Shown here: piece by piece, positions 53,975 through 64,000 of the stretch
Numbering within the stretch: the first letter of the stretch is position 1
Layout: every line of letters starts with the position of its first letter
Assembly: GCA_904066235.2 (NCBI GenBank)
Contig: CAJFCV020000003.1
Coordinates: forward strand, 2,666,001-2,730,000
DNA: 64,000 bases
Reading direction: 5' to 3'
Origin: Bursaphelenchus xylophilus
Taxonomy: Eukaryota; Nematoda; Chromadorea; Rhabditida; Aphelenchoididae
The notes under the pieces: model-generated
Seen by the model: the letters and a program-made list of their open reading frames with translations, nothing else
What the model was told of the DNA's origin: nothing
Databases searched by the model: none
Translations under genes and position numbers: made by a program

Positions 53975-54363
53975 AGTCTGTCGGGGAAATAATGAGCGCA
54001 ATATCGCTGCGCCAATCGCGTCGGGTCAAGTGAAAAGCAAGTCACGTCAATCCAGCGGATTTCCTGATCCGTTTCGAAACTTCGTATCGTTTTCATTGAT
54101 TTAAAAGAGAGACGAAATGTCATGAAATTATCGGCACCTTTTTTCGCCCGAAATAATTGCTTTTTCTCGAAAAGGAAGAAGAAAGATAAGAAAATGCTTT
54201 TTATCGGATATTGACATTTCGTTTTGAACGAATCGCCAAAAAGGGGCGGGAAATTTTTTCTTCTATTTTGGATTGACGTGCAAGTTGATTTTGTACTCAT
54301 TTTCTAAATTCACTTTCTACGCCTTTGATGCCACCGATTGCTCATTAGTTTTCCGACAGACTG
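53975..54363. repeat. Family-A MITE carrying a nested insertion
   Basis: Outer ends AGTCTGTCGGGGAAATAATG and TTCCGACAGACTG belong to one family-A copy. Its core is split after AGTGAAAAGCAAGT. Confidence 0.85.
54043..54280. mobile_element. 238-bp nested MITE with CACGTCAATCCA ends
   Basis: Perfect 12-bp inverted repeats CACGTCAATCCA / TGGATTGACGTG and a 5-bp target duplication CAAGT (54038-54042, 54281-54285). Removing it restores the family-A core. Confidence 0.85.
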
Positions 54364-54524
54364 ATATTTTTCTAATTTGCACGGTATCTTTTTTCTTTTT
54401 TTTTGAGAGTTTGCGCACCTGCCACGACGATTCCAAGTTCATGCATCAGTGAGATGCACTTTTGCTCAAGCTCGCTCCAAGTTTTGCGCGTGACATCGGC
54501 GACAATATTTTCGGGACTTTATGC

Positions 54525-55068
54525 AGTACTAATCCTTTCCGGAAGCCACCTGACTGATTTTTGACGTTTGCACTGTGCGAAAAAAGTCAGGGTGCAAGCG
54601 ACAGCGAAAAAAGCCTTTTTCACGGTGCAAAAAGCAAGAAATTTCAATTGCACAGTGCAAGGAAAACTTTTGTTTTCGCACAGTGCGGACAGCCCATTTC
54701 ACAGGGGAAGTACTAAAAGTCGGCGAAAATTCAGGTCTTTTTGCCGAATATTGGCACGAAAAGTTTCATGCCTTTTTCGATCGTAAAGGAGAATGTTTCT
54801 ACAAAAAATCAAATTTTTCCGCACGAAACTGCCAAAGTTATGGCCAAAAAGCGTTTTTATCTCTGACCGCTCTCCACGTTTAGCGCGCTCTCTCGGCGCC
54901 AAAGATCGTTCGATATCTCGGCGGCGCCCGCAAAGCGCGAGCTAAAACTTTCAGGAATTGATATTTAGTCCATACCCGACGGGTGTGCAAAATTTTAAGA
55001 AAATCTGAGCGTCGCACTTGGAGTACTTCCCCTGTCAGTCCGGCGACTTTCCGGAAGGGCTGGTAGTA
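54525..55068. repeat. Family-D MITE split by a family-E element
   Basis: The left part TACTAATCCTTTCCGGAAGC to GCCCATTTC and the right part GACTTTCCGGAAGGGCTGGT are the D halves. The E copy fills 54701-55035. Confidence 0.8.
54701..55035. mobile_element. Family-E element inserted in family D
   Basis: ACAGGGGAAGTACTAAAAGT and CACTTGGAGTACTTCCCCTG are the ends. It is 335 bp, shorter than the 451-bp reference because part of one half is missing. Confidence 0.85.
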
Positions 55069-55546
55069 AGTTTGGATCGCAAGGAACCAAAGAAAAAAAA
55101 TTTTTTTTTGTTAGGGTGTTTGTGTGGCAGTTTCTTTTGGTCTAACATTGATCTTTTTGACGTTTGAAACTGTTTGTTATATGCAGGTTTTGTCATAAAG
55201 GCTGGGGTTCTTTCCACTGCAAAGTCATCTTTGCTTTCGTACAGCTATTTTCTGCTTTTTGAGGTACAATGGTCATCACCAAAATACTAAAAATACACCC
55301 ATTCAGCGGTCCATACAAAATCATTTTTCCCCACCATAATCCTTGGCCGTGGGTTGCCCTCCGTTAAAGACCCGTTGCAGGGTCTTAGACGAAGGGGCTG
55401 ATGGGTAAAATACCGGGCAAACAAACCCCCCAATTCCACGGAGACTGTTCCACAAACACCCGCACCGTGTGACTTTGCGCGCTCTTAATGACGCGTGTTA
55501 TTGCGTAATAATAGGGCGACTACACTCCATTACGTTTGCAGTTAAT
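55069..55546. other. Upstream region of the astacin gene
   Basis: From about 55320 the sequence becomes GC-richer and includes GACCCGTTGCAGGGTC, which can form a hairpin. This is the likely promoter. No clear TATA box is seen. Confidence 0.4.
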
Positions 55547-58500
55547 ATGCGCCCTCTGACCGTGCTGTTCCTCCTGTGTTTGGGCGCGTCGCGGCGGCAG
55601 TACTTCGCGGTGGACGCGGGCCCGCTGGACAGCCCCAGCTTCCTGACGGACGAGGATTTCCGGAATGCGGAGGGTGTGGATACGAGCAAGCCGATGAAGG
55701 TGATCTTGAATGATCAGCACTTTCATCGAAAGGTGAGTTGGTTTTTCTAGGTTTTGAAAGCTCAAAATTTTCATAATGCTGCAAAAATTGCAGTCAAATT
55801 GTACGTAAGCTGAAACATCTTTTTTCTGTCCGAAAATCCATATTTTCCGTACTCTCTCGTAAAAAGATCGTTGAAATTTGTCGGCTGCGGCTCAAAGGGC
55901 TCCACGGAATTTTCAGGGATTGATGCATTTTTCTTCGTCTTCAAGAGAAGACAAGATATGCATTTTGCGGAACGTCGTCAATTGGGAAAAACGATTGGGA
56001 AAAATGAAATCAGTTCTTCCCTTTTCGGCTAGCCAAAACCACAGCTCGGTAGCCTATCCTTCCCATTCTCACAAAAGTTCCACTTGCAGTCGCTTTCAGC
56101 TACCCATGCCCTTAAAGCCGTTAATGAAACGACCTTAAGCCCTCTGTATAAAGTCCAAAATTTGAAATTTTTATAAGACCCCATCTATCATGTGCTTCGG
56201 AGGTTAGGTGGGTCAACTAAGGGCATGTCGGGTCTAGACATGGCTCCCGGGCCGGCCTGGGCCGGACCGAAATTTCGGCCCGTCGGCCCGATTTTAGATC
56301 GGCCGGGCCGGCGTTTCGGCCCGGCCCGGCCCGGAATGTCTAAAATCCAGAGTCTCGAATCTAAAATTGGGTTTGATAATGAAAATAAACGCAATGTCAA
56401 GACACAATTGGTTTTTTTAAAGGTATTTTTGCTTTTAGATATATAGCTATGGAACACAGTATTTGTCCATTTACATGATGATAGAAAAAAAATTGGTCAT
56501 AAGGAGTTAGACTTGGGTTGACTTTCGTTTCAAGAAGCAAATTTAAAACGGGCCGGGCCGACGGAAAATTTGAAACGGGCCGGGCCGGTCGGAACCTTTC
56601 GGGCCGACGGGCCGGGCCGAGATTTTCGGCCCGGGCCGGCTGACGAGCCATGTCTAATCGGGTCAAAAGAGACTATCAATCAAGTTTTCTGGTTGCGCAA
56701 CAAAGTGTGGGGTTTTGCTAGCCAAGAAGGCAAAAAATATATAATTTTACTTTCATTACATAATTTCTTGTGTTTCTCCAATTTTTGTCTTTTAACCAAT
56801 CGTATTTTAAAACCCTCATTCCCCAAATTTCAGCGAGTCCGTCGAGGTTCGGTCGTCTCGTTCGAGACGGACAAATGGCCCAACGGACGGGTACCCTACG
56901 TCCTCTCCAGTCAATACAGTAAGTCGGATAGCGAATAATAACGAGAGTCGCGCTTCTTTAATCCTTTCACAAACTCTTCAGCGCAACAACAGCGGGCGGT
57001 TCTGGCCCGTTCCATGGCCGCGTATTCGGCCAAGACCTGCATTAGATTCGTGCCGAAGGAAAGCCGAGACAAGGATTATATCGTCATCCAGAAGCTGGAT
57101 GGGTGAGTTCTTTGAGGGCGGGGAAATTTTTTGGCTGTAAAATGTAATGGGGTTGGGATTTTTTTGGATTAAAAAGGTCAGAAAATCTTATTATTAGAAG
57201 AATTTTTTTAGTCTCTCGAGAAAATAATGAGCACAGAGTCGCAATCGCGTCGCTGAAGTCAAGAGAAATTTGATTTTGCCGCGACACAGTTCATTTTCTC
57301 GGCGACCATGTGGTTTTTGATGCGGCAGAGTGCTCATTATTTTTCCGACAGACTGATATTTGATCTTTCGGGCGACTTTTTTAAATCGATTTTTTATGAA
57401 ATTGAGTACGGTGAAGGTCTACGAGGGGAGGTCACCCAAGACTCTTTTCTTTTCTTTGTTCATTATCTTCGTTGTTACTGCATAGAGTGTTCCGAAATTT
57501 TGGATTATTTAAAATGAGCTCAGCCACTTTTGCCTTGCCAAATTATGAACCTCCTCAGGCCAGGGTCGGAGGAAAAAATGTGACGAGGGACCACGGTAGT
57601 TTTCTTTTTACATGTATCCCCTGCCCCTCCCCCCGGTGACCTCCACCCAGAACCTTTGGCCAGCTACGCCCCTGCACAATGTGTTAAAGTGGCCTACGCG
57701 ATTCCCAGTTTTTGACTCTGATTTTTTTGAAATTGACAAAGCTTGTTTTGTTGGCTAAATTTTCACTTGACTTTTTCGGCCTTGAAGGATTTCTTGTTTT
57801 TTGTGGCAGTTGTAGAAGTAAATTCTAGACCAAAATGAACTTCCGTTCTCTTCTGTAACGGATTAGTTCTCTACCTTCGTAGTTTGTTGTGCAGGGGTTT
57901 GCTGTGTTTAGGACCTCGGTACTAATTTATAAGACAACTCCCCGTTTTTTCGTTAAAATCGATTGTAGAGAAATAAAAAAACCTTAAAATACGTTGTTTA
58001 AAAAGGCTGTTGAATTAATTAGTCATTGTCACCAAAAATACTGCAAACAATTTGCAGCTGTTACGCGGACTTTGCCCGGGTCGGAGGGCGCCAACAAGTT
58101 TCCTTGGCCGATGAATGCATCGATTACGCAACTATTATTCACGAGCTGATGCATGTGATTGGATTTATTCATGAACATCAACGGGACGATCGGGACCAAT
58201 TTGTAAAAATTATTTGGAAAAATGTCATTGATGGTAAGTCAAAAAATAAAGTTATTTTTTTGACTCACCTCTTCCAAATTTTAAGTTGTCCTGTCGTATT
58301 TTACATTTCTGAAAAAAAAATTGTTTGCACTGTGTTGAATTTTATTCTCATCGCACAGTGCCGTGAAACAGATCCAAAAGGAAAATCCCGCACAGTGCAG
58401 TCGTCGCAAGATTCTGTTTGTTTTGCACTGCGCAACGAGAGAAAATCATGAAATGCACAGTGCGTTTGGAAACCAAAATTTTTCCTCTAATTGCACTGTG

Positions 58501-59345
58501 CGAAGGAGGAGAAAGTTTTCGGCTGCAAAAAAGCTTGTCGAAAGCTTTATTTTTTCTGCACTGTGCAGTGAGGGAAAAATTGTGAAAGCACAGTGTGGTT
58601 TGAAAAACAAAATTTTTCCTCTGGTTGCACGGTGCAATCAATGTTATTGTTTTCCAGCATTATGTAGTGAGCAAAAAACTTGTTTTTGGTTGCACTGTCC
58701 AAATTAGGAAAAAATCGGTTGCACGGTGCAACCGATGTTTTTTTGCTTTTTTTTTGCACTGTGCAATGAGAAAAAAATAATGAAACGCACAGTGCAGTTC
58801 GCAAAAAAGCTTGTTTTGGGTCGGCGCAATCCGAATTTTTGTTTCTACGTACTGCGACAGAAAAAATAACTTAAAATAAATGTAAAATACGCCTCCCGAG
58901 CAACAATTTTTTAATGTAATCCGTATATTTTAATATTCAAAATTTTAAATTTTTGGATGTGAATATGCGAATTTGATAGATGCATATCACTTTTCAAATT
59001 TTCTCATTTGAATTTGTTTCATAACTCCAAATTTTCACTTTCAAAATTTGCATTTATGCTATTTAAATTTCAAGTCTTAAATTTTCAGGTGCAAACGCCG
59101 ATTTTGACAAAATATCGTCGCAAGGTCTCTCAAACTTTGGCGAGGGCTACGACTATTTCTCCATAATGCACTACGAGTCCACGGAAGGGAGTAAAAACGG
59201 GAAGAATACGATCGAATCGAAACGACCGGGCTTTACGGCACTCATGGGAAAATCGACCGATTTCACTCGAGGCGATCTGAATCGAATAAACAAAGCCTAT
59301 CAATGCTTTCGAGGGACCAGGAGGCATCGACAGCGGATGAACTAG
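55547..59345 (+). CDS. nas: Secreted astacin metalloprotease (5 exons)
   Basis: Exons 55547-55732, 56834-56918, 56982-57102, 58058-58233 and 59089-59345 join in phase to 274 aa. Residues 1 to about 16 ([16 protein letters not shown]) are a signal peptide. A propeptide follows and ends at RVRR (63-66), a furin-type site. The zinc site [19 protein letters not shown] starts at residue 159, and the Met-turn SIMHY is at 214-218. [10 protein letters not shown] and [20 protein letters not shown] also match the family. The protein stops at the end of the catalytic domain, with no EGF, CUB or ShK domain, as in the shortest nematode NAS proteins. It is expected to act as a zinc endopeptidase outside the cell, perhaps in digestion or cuticle processing. 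Introns hold a hAT-like element, a family-A MITE and a GCACTGTGC array. Confidence 0.94.
56235..56656. mobile_element. hAT-like element with GGCCGGGCC core
   Basis: TAGACATGGCTC and GAGCCATGTCTA are the ends, close to those of 19170-21982. The 8-bp flanks GTCGGGTC and ATCGGGTC differ at one base. GGGCCGGGCC blocks sit at both ends of an AT-rich centre. Lies in intron 1 of the astacin gene. Confidence 0.85.
57210..57355. repeat. Family-A MITE in astacin intron 3
   Basis: GTCTCTCGAGAAAATAATGA at the left and GCTCATTATTTTTCCGACAG at the right. Confidence 0.85.
58325..58860. repeat. Array of GCACTGTGC / GCACAGTGC motifs in astacin intron 4
   Basis: About a dozen copies of TTGCACTGTGCAA-like motifs in both orientations are spaced 25-70 bases apart. 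The same 9-mer is the internal signature of family-D MITEs, so this may be a stack of nested family-D pieces. Confidence 0.7.
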
Positions 59346-59541
59346 CCATTGGGAGTGGCTAAAATACGATTAGTTTGTCGATTTTTCGCCTGAATTTAGG
59401 AGTAGAGTAGATTTTTTTGGTTTTTTGTTTATTTTTTGGTATTTTTCAAAGTTTTATTATGTTGTTTTAGTCGTATTTCCCTTTCCAAATTGATCTCAAA
59501 TAAGAATACGGCCATTGTTTTGATGGATTATATGTAATTAT

Positions 59542-59547
59542 TCGAAT
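59542..59547 (+). terminator. Polyadenylation signal of the astacin gene
   Basis: AATAAA about 200 bases after the stop codon. Confidence 0.6.
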
Positions 59548-59713
59548 AAAGTTCATTTTTTTCTAAAAAAACATTTTTTTCGAGAAAAAAATCGAGTTTT
59601 CCTCAAAAAAATCGAAAAAAATTCTCTCAAAGAATCAATTTTTCCTCTCCAAAAAAACCAAAAAATCACCCAAAAAAATTATTTTTCAAAAAAAAATTTT
59701 CGACCGGTCGATT

Positions 59714-59932
59714 ATGAGACTCCTTCTAATCTTTATTTCTCTCGTTTCTCTACTACAATATACGTGTCCACTGACCGATGAACTGCCTTGCGATATGATC
59801 GCATGCAAGGCCAAATGTAATCAGGAATGTGGAGAAAAAAGCAAGTACTGCCTTGGGTTCGGATGCAATTTGCACAGAAATCAGCGGTACGTCTGCGAAG
59901 TTTTTTGTATTGATAATGTTGTTGTCGAATAA
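59714..59932 (+). CDS. Small secreted eight-cysteine peptide
   Basis: A single exon of 72 codons. Residues 1 to about 20 (MRLLLIFISLVSLLQYTCPL) are a signal peptide. The remaining 50 or so residues hold eight cysteines in the order CDMIAC, KAKC, NQEC, KYC, GFGC, YVC, VFC. The pattern suggests a disulfide-rich fold such as an antimicrobial or signalling peptide, but no family can be named. AATAAA (59930-59935) overlaps the stop codon. It follows the astacin gene by 370 bases on the same strand; no splice acceptor is obvious before it. Confidence 0.7.
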   Translation: MRLLLIFISLVSLLQYTCPLTDELPCDMIACKAKCNQECGEKSKYCLGFGCNLHRNQRYVCEVFCIDNVVVE

Positions 59933-60068
59933 AGATTTGTTGAGGTGACTTTGATTTGGTTTTATTTTTTGAAATTTTTAAAATACGGTATCTATGTTTT
60001 TCTGCTGATATTTTCGCTATGAATGACATTTCTCAACGAAAAAAATGGACAAATTTTCAAGAAAAGTG

Positions 60069-60448
60069 TTCGAAGTGAGACGTTTAGATCTCAAAGTTCG
60101 ACGCTCAAATTTTCTTTAAATTTCGCAGACATGGCGGGCCTAGGCCACATAAAAATGCCTGGAAATCATAGCTCGCGTTTTGCAATAGCAGCCGAGATAT
60201 TTGAGAGCCTTTGAGAGCCCGTAAAAAGCGGAGAGCGGTCAGAGAAGAACCTTTTTTTTCACCCATATCTCTTCCAGTTTTGTGGTGAGAAAGTTTATCT
60301 TTGAATACAAACGTTACCTTCACCGACATAAATGATAAGGCCAAAAGTTCTTTAATGTAAAAGTTTCGAAAAAATGGGAATTTTTCATCAACCTTTGCAC
60401 CAAAGAATCATGGTTGTTTCTGCAGAGAACGAGCTAGGAGTCTCGCAT
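60069..60448. repeat. Family-E-like element, right end lost
   Basis: GTGAGACGTTTAGATC, then GACGCTCAAATTTTC, opens it, and GCAGAGAACGAGCTAGGAG is near its right part. A family-D element replaces the terminus. Confidence 0.65.
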
Positions 60449-60639
60449 ACTAGTTCTTTCGAAAAGTCGCTAAAGTATATTCGGCGACATGCACTGTGCG
60501 AAAACAAAAGTTCACTTTGCACTGTGCAATTCCTTGCTTTTTACACCGTACAATAGGCTTTGGGCTGTCGTTCGCATCCTGACTTGTTTGCACAGTGCAC
60601 GTCGCCGAAATCACTCCAGCGACTTCGCAGACAGACTAA
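60449..60639. repeat. Family-D MITE
   Basis: ACTAGTTCTTTCGAAAAGTC at the left, GACTTCGCAGACAGACTA at the right, with GCACTGTGCG and GCACTGTGCAA inside. Confidence 0.75.
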
Positions 60640-62340
60640 CAAAAAAATGTTGTCAAATTTCACTGGAAACCTTCGATTTTTTTGATACTGTATGATTTTT
60701 AATGGATATTCCCAATCTAAAAAATGCAAACCAAGAATACCGGCGTATTTTACAATTTTTGCTATTTTGATCTTTCTTCCAAGTCCATTCCCAAAATAAT
60801 CAAAAAGATTTTCAAAAAAAAGAAAACAAAGCAGAGATGTTGAGAACGAAAGGAAAGGAAGCAGATGTTCTGGAACATCAAATAATGGCGATAACTCTCT
60901 TTTGCGGCTACTTTTTTTGAAAAAAACAGAATTTCGGACTTTTGGTATTCTTTGGTCGGAAATTTGAAGATATTAGGGATTTGGGGTAAAATACGCTCCA
61001 GCAATGTCTGCATAGCTTCAACGAAAGAGTTTCCCTTCAAAATAGTTCAAGGAATTATCGATCAACCTTGCTTTTCCTGCCGATAATAATTCCGATAATC
61101 CTTGCGTCGTTATGTTGAATTTGACGCAGACAAAATAAGGAGAGTCGGCCAGAAAACATTTCTTGGCCATAGCTTTAAGTGTCCTTGTCAGCAAAAATTG
61201 ATTTTTTTTTTGAAAAAAACATTGTGGACCCTATTTCTATTATAATATCACCAAAAATTTGCAAATGAAAGCAAGAAAAAACTACAAGAATTTTTTACTT
61301 AGATTTTGGCTGATTTTGTGCAGAGGGTTAGGCAAACCTTTGGCTGCGGCGATCTTTCAATTGCACAGTGCAAAAGGTGAAATTCACATAGTGGAAAATT
61401 TGTGACAAATAGTCTACGCACTTTTGAAAAAGAGTGGTGCATTTGGGCCAAGCTTGTTTCGGGTCACACTGACGCTCAAAAAAAAAATTTTTTGCTACTG
61501 CTTTTATTTTAATTGATTTTAAGTGCTATATCTCATCAACTCATTTGTACTAAGCGTATTTTACATTTTACATATCTTCCCGATTTAAAATATTAAAATT
61601 TCCCAGCGAGCCCCGCATATCTCCTCCTCCAAAAACCCCTTCCCCATCCTTTTTTTTATGATATTCAGATGGCCTCCGAATTTCGAGAGAGCACATAAAG
61701 TGAAGAGAGTGAAAGACAAAAAAAAGGTGACATTTGATCGGGAAGGTCTTGGTATGCAAATCAAATTAATCTCCGTTGAGTGCAGAAATTAGTGGGATTA
61801 GATGGGCGGAAGATTCGCTTTGATCGGACTGCCGTTATAAGGGCTTCTTCCGTCTTCTTCAAGGGAATTTTTTACAATTTCTCGGCTGGAGATGACATAA
61901 AAAAAGAGTCGTATTTTGAGATAGGTAGCCATCGGATTTTGCTGAAACTTGATGAACAAAATTTTCCAGGAAAACTAGGGATTTTTGGATCGCGTTGTGC
62001 AGAAATTACCGAGATTTTTTGATTCGAATTTTAATTTTTTTTTATTTTCAATATAAAAATTTCAAGGATGTTTCCTATTGAGATGTATAGGGGTTTTTTA
62101 AAAAGTAAACATCTTTCAAGGAGAATTCGAAATGTTATACATGAAAAACCTTTTTTCATCTTTCCGACTCTCCTCATTTTACGTGCTCTCTCCGAGAAAG
62201 ATCATTGAATATCTCGTCTGCCGCTGAAATGCGATAACTATAATTTTCAGAAATTGATATACGACCTATTCAGAGTATGTGTGGTAAATTTTGAAAAAAT
62301 AGAAGGGTTATGATATATTATACTTGAGGTACCTGTTGCA
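60640..62340. other. Degraded family-E-like repeats, no gene
   Basis: Fragments such as GTGCTCTCTCCGAGAAAGAT (near 62180) and GCACAGTGCAAAAG (near 61360) are repeat pieces. The 80-codon ORF at 61780-62022 runs into such a fragment and is not credible as a gene. Confidence 0.5.
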
Positions 62341-64000
62341 GGAATAATTTTATTCTAAAATTGCATTTATTGGTGTCTAACGTATTTTACTCTATTTAGA
62401 TCTCAAGAATCACGTATTTCTTACGTATTTTACACTTTTCCCAGCAAATTTTAGATTGAAATTTCGTTTCCCAATCATTTGTGACATTTCGCCCAAATAT
62501 TTTCGGATCTTTTTCTCCAAAAATTGTTTTGATTTTTTTTGATGGTTTACTGGATTTTAGAACCTCGTCGGTCATAAAGACCTTCTTTCAACGCTTTGCG
62601 AAGGCCGCTAAACGTATTTTATTATGTTTTACCTTATTTTATCCAGTTTTAGGTAGTAGTCATGACAATATAGGGAACTTTAGGTATTTTTAGGGCCTAA
62701 AAAGGCCTGCAACCACTTCTGCAATATTTATTCTTGCATTTAGCATACTTTGAGGCACCTACGGGTGTATGGTCGTATTTTACCCTTATTTATTTAAGGT
62801 TATATTATTTTATGCAGAAGACATGGATAATTTCGTATTTTTGATGTTTCCAGGTGGTGAAAGGGCTTGTAAATGTTTCAAAAATCATGTTCATAGAAAT
62901 TAGGATGTTTTTAATTTGTTGGACTTTTTAATAAATCGTATTTTACCTTTACATTTTTCAAAATTTTCTCGATTTTGCCTAAAATTTTGATTTTTTTTTA
63001 TTTTTCAATATTTTTCATTATTTTCCGACGGTTTCTCCGTTCACCTCAAATTCTTTACTCTCTAGACTATCCATTTCGCCTCAATCTCCCATAAAACTCG
63101 ATCATTTACAGCCGATTTTATCCTTTCCCATTATTCTTGCCAACTGACCCAAATCTTCCATAAATTATAATATTTACGGGCCAGGATTAGGTCCACAACC
63201 CGGTTTATGTAATAATAACGTTCGTTAGAGCATTCTCTAATCCATTACTCACGAATGAGTGACAGTTTTTATATCTAATTTGATTATATTATACTAGGTA
63301 GGGTGATCGATTTTTACGCGTTCCTTTCAATTTTCTCTGCAGATTCGGTTATTATCATCGATTATGGGGCTGTCAATGGACTTGTCTGTTGTTATAAGCG
63401 GGCGTTGGGTAAGATTTCTTCGGGCTATTTATGAGTTTAGAGGCATTTGATTTAATCTCCCGATGTAATGGGCGTGCAGTCGAAGATAATGGAGAGATTC
63501 TGCTGTTTTGAAGCGGATATGGAGTTAGTTTTTAGTGGAAGTTTGTTAAACTTAGATTTTTCCCCAAGATTTTGGGAAAATTATATTTTCCATTGCTAGT
63601 GTAATATAATTTTTGGATAAAAAAAAGGCATTTTTGTTTGGTTATAGAGCTCTAAGAGCTTGATGATGATTTTTTTAGGTCAGAAATGCTATTTATAACA
63701 CCATGGACAACTGTCTGCATAATAACACCGTATTTTATCAAAAAAAAAAAATCGTTTTTATACCTAAAATAATATAAAAAGATTGCTCAAATTTTTCAAT
63801 TATTAACCAAAATATTTTGTTTTACCTAAAGTAATATCTGGAGATCAAAATTTTTGTGAATTTTGATACGGCAATTTGGACAAGGCCCGCTTTAGAGCTC
63901 TAGATTCTATTTGATATGCTTTTGAGGCAATAGATTATGCAAGGTTTGCTTTACAAGGAAACATTGCGTTATTTTGCCTAAAGTAATATGCGAAATTTTT
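62341..64000. other. AT-rich DNA with repeated CGTATTTTAC, no gene seen
   Basis: At least six copies of CGTATTTTAC or one-base variants lie between 62380 and 63735. No ORF, RNA gene or inverted repeat stands out up to the window edge. Confidence 0.5.

Noticed and set aside
61780..62022. 80-codon ORF
   Set aside because: Its C-terminal part is a family-E repeat fragment and the frame is not supported by any motif.

Overview
The window is nuclear DNA of a nematode. The genes have spliced exons with AG acceptors (often TTTTCAG or TTTAG) and GT donors, and the families present fit a nematode: class B neuropeptide receptor, divergent small insulin-like peptides, a short astacin without accessory domains, and a four-helix membrane protein of nematode type. 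One closely spaced gene pair looks like a trans-spliced operon. The species cannot be named from the sequence. Background DNA is AT-rich and packed with inverted-repeat elements that fill introns and intergenic space; exons and some hAT-like repeats are GC-rich islands.

Layout. 1-2.7 kb: repeats only, including a hAT-type miniature element with an 8-bp target duplication. 2.76-6.51 kb (-): a small secreted protein whose 3-kb intron holds a decayed Tc1/mariner transposon and a nested foldback element. 7.66-13.74 kb (-): a ten-exon class B (secretin-family) GPCR of 526 aa. 13.8-27.5 kb: gene-poor and almost entirely repeats, including a 2-kb palindrome within a hAT-like element and a 1.1-kb mariner-type foldback. 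27.5-36.5 kb (-): a coiled-coil protein with six recovered exons, 5' end not found. Its long intron contains a 2-kb tRNA-bearing foldback. 39.58-40.58 kb (+): VPS37 (ESCRT-I). 40.86-41.60 kb: a hairpin between convergent genes. 41.60-43.33 kb (-): mitochondrial ribosomal protein mL48 followed by a Gemin6-like Sm-fold protein, arranged as an operon. 44.0-45.3 kb: another tRNA-bearing foldback. 45.8-47.3 kb (+): a four-helix membrane protein. 47.9-49.9 kb: two insulin-like genes, head to head, with matching first exons and TATA boxes. 55.5-59.3 kb (+): a secreted astacin metalloprotease. 59.7 kb (+): a tiny eight-cysteine secreted peptide. 60-64 kb: repeats and AT-rich DNA.

The most unusual structure is a set of three long foldback elements (4943-5956, about 29829-31839, 44027-45339). 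Each has two arms of nearly equal length, and each arm carries a tRNA-like Pol III A-box/B-box module pointing inward, so the promoters converge on a central loop. Two of the loops contain a coding-like ORF. Transcripts started in either arm would read through the loop into the complementary arm and form a hairpin RNA. Two genes (mL48 and the four-helix protein) each need a single-base correction to stay in frame, which suggests residual assembly indels or recent decay.

All gene models were built by eye from splice signals, phase and family motifs. No search or alignment was run.
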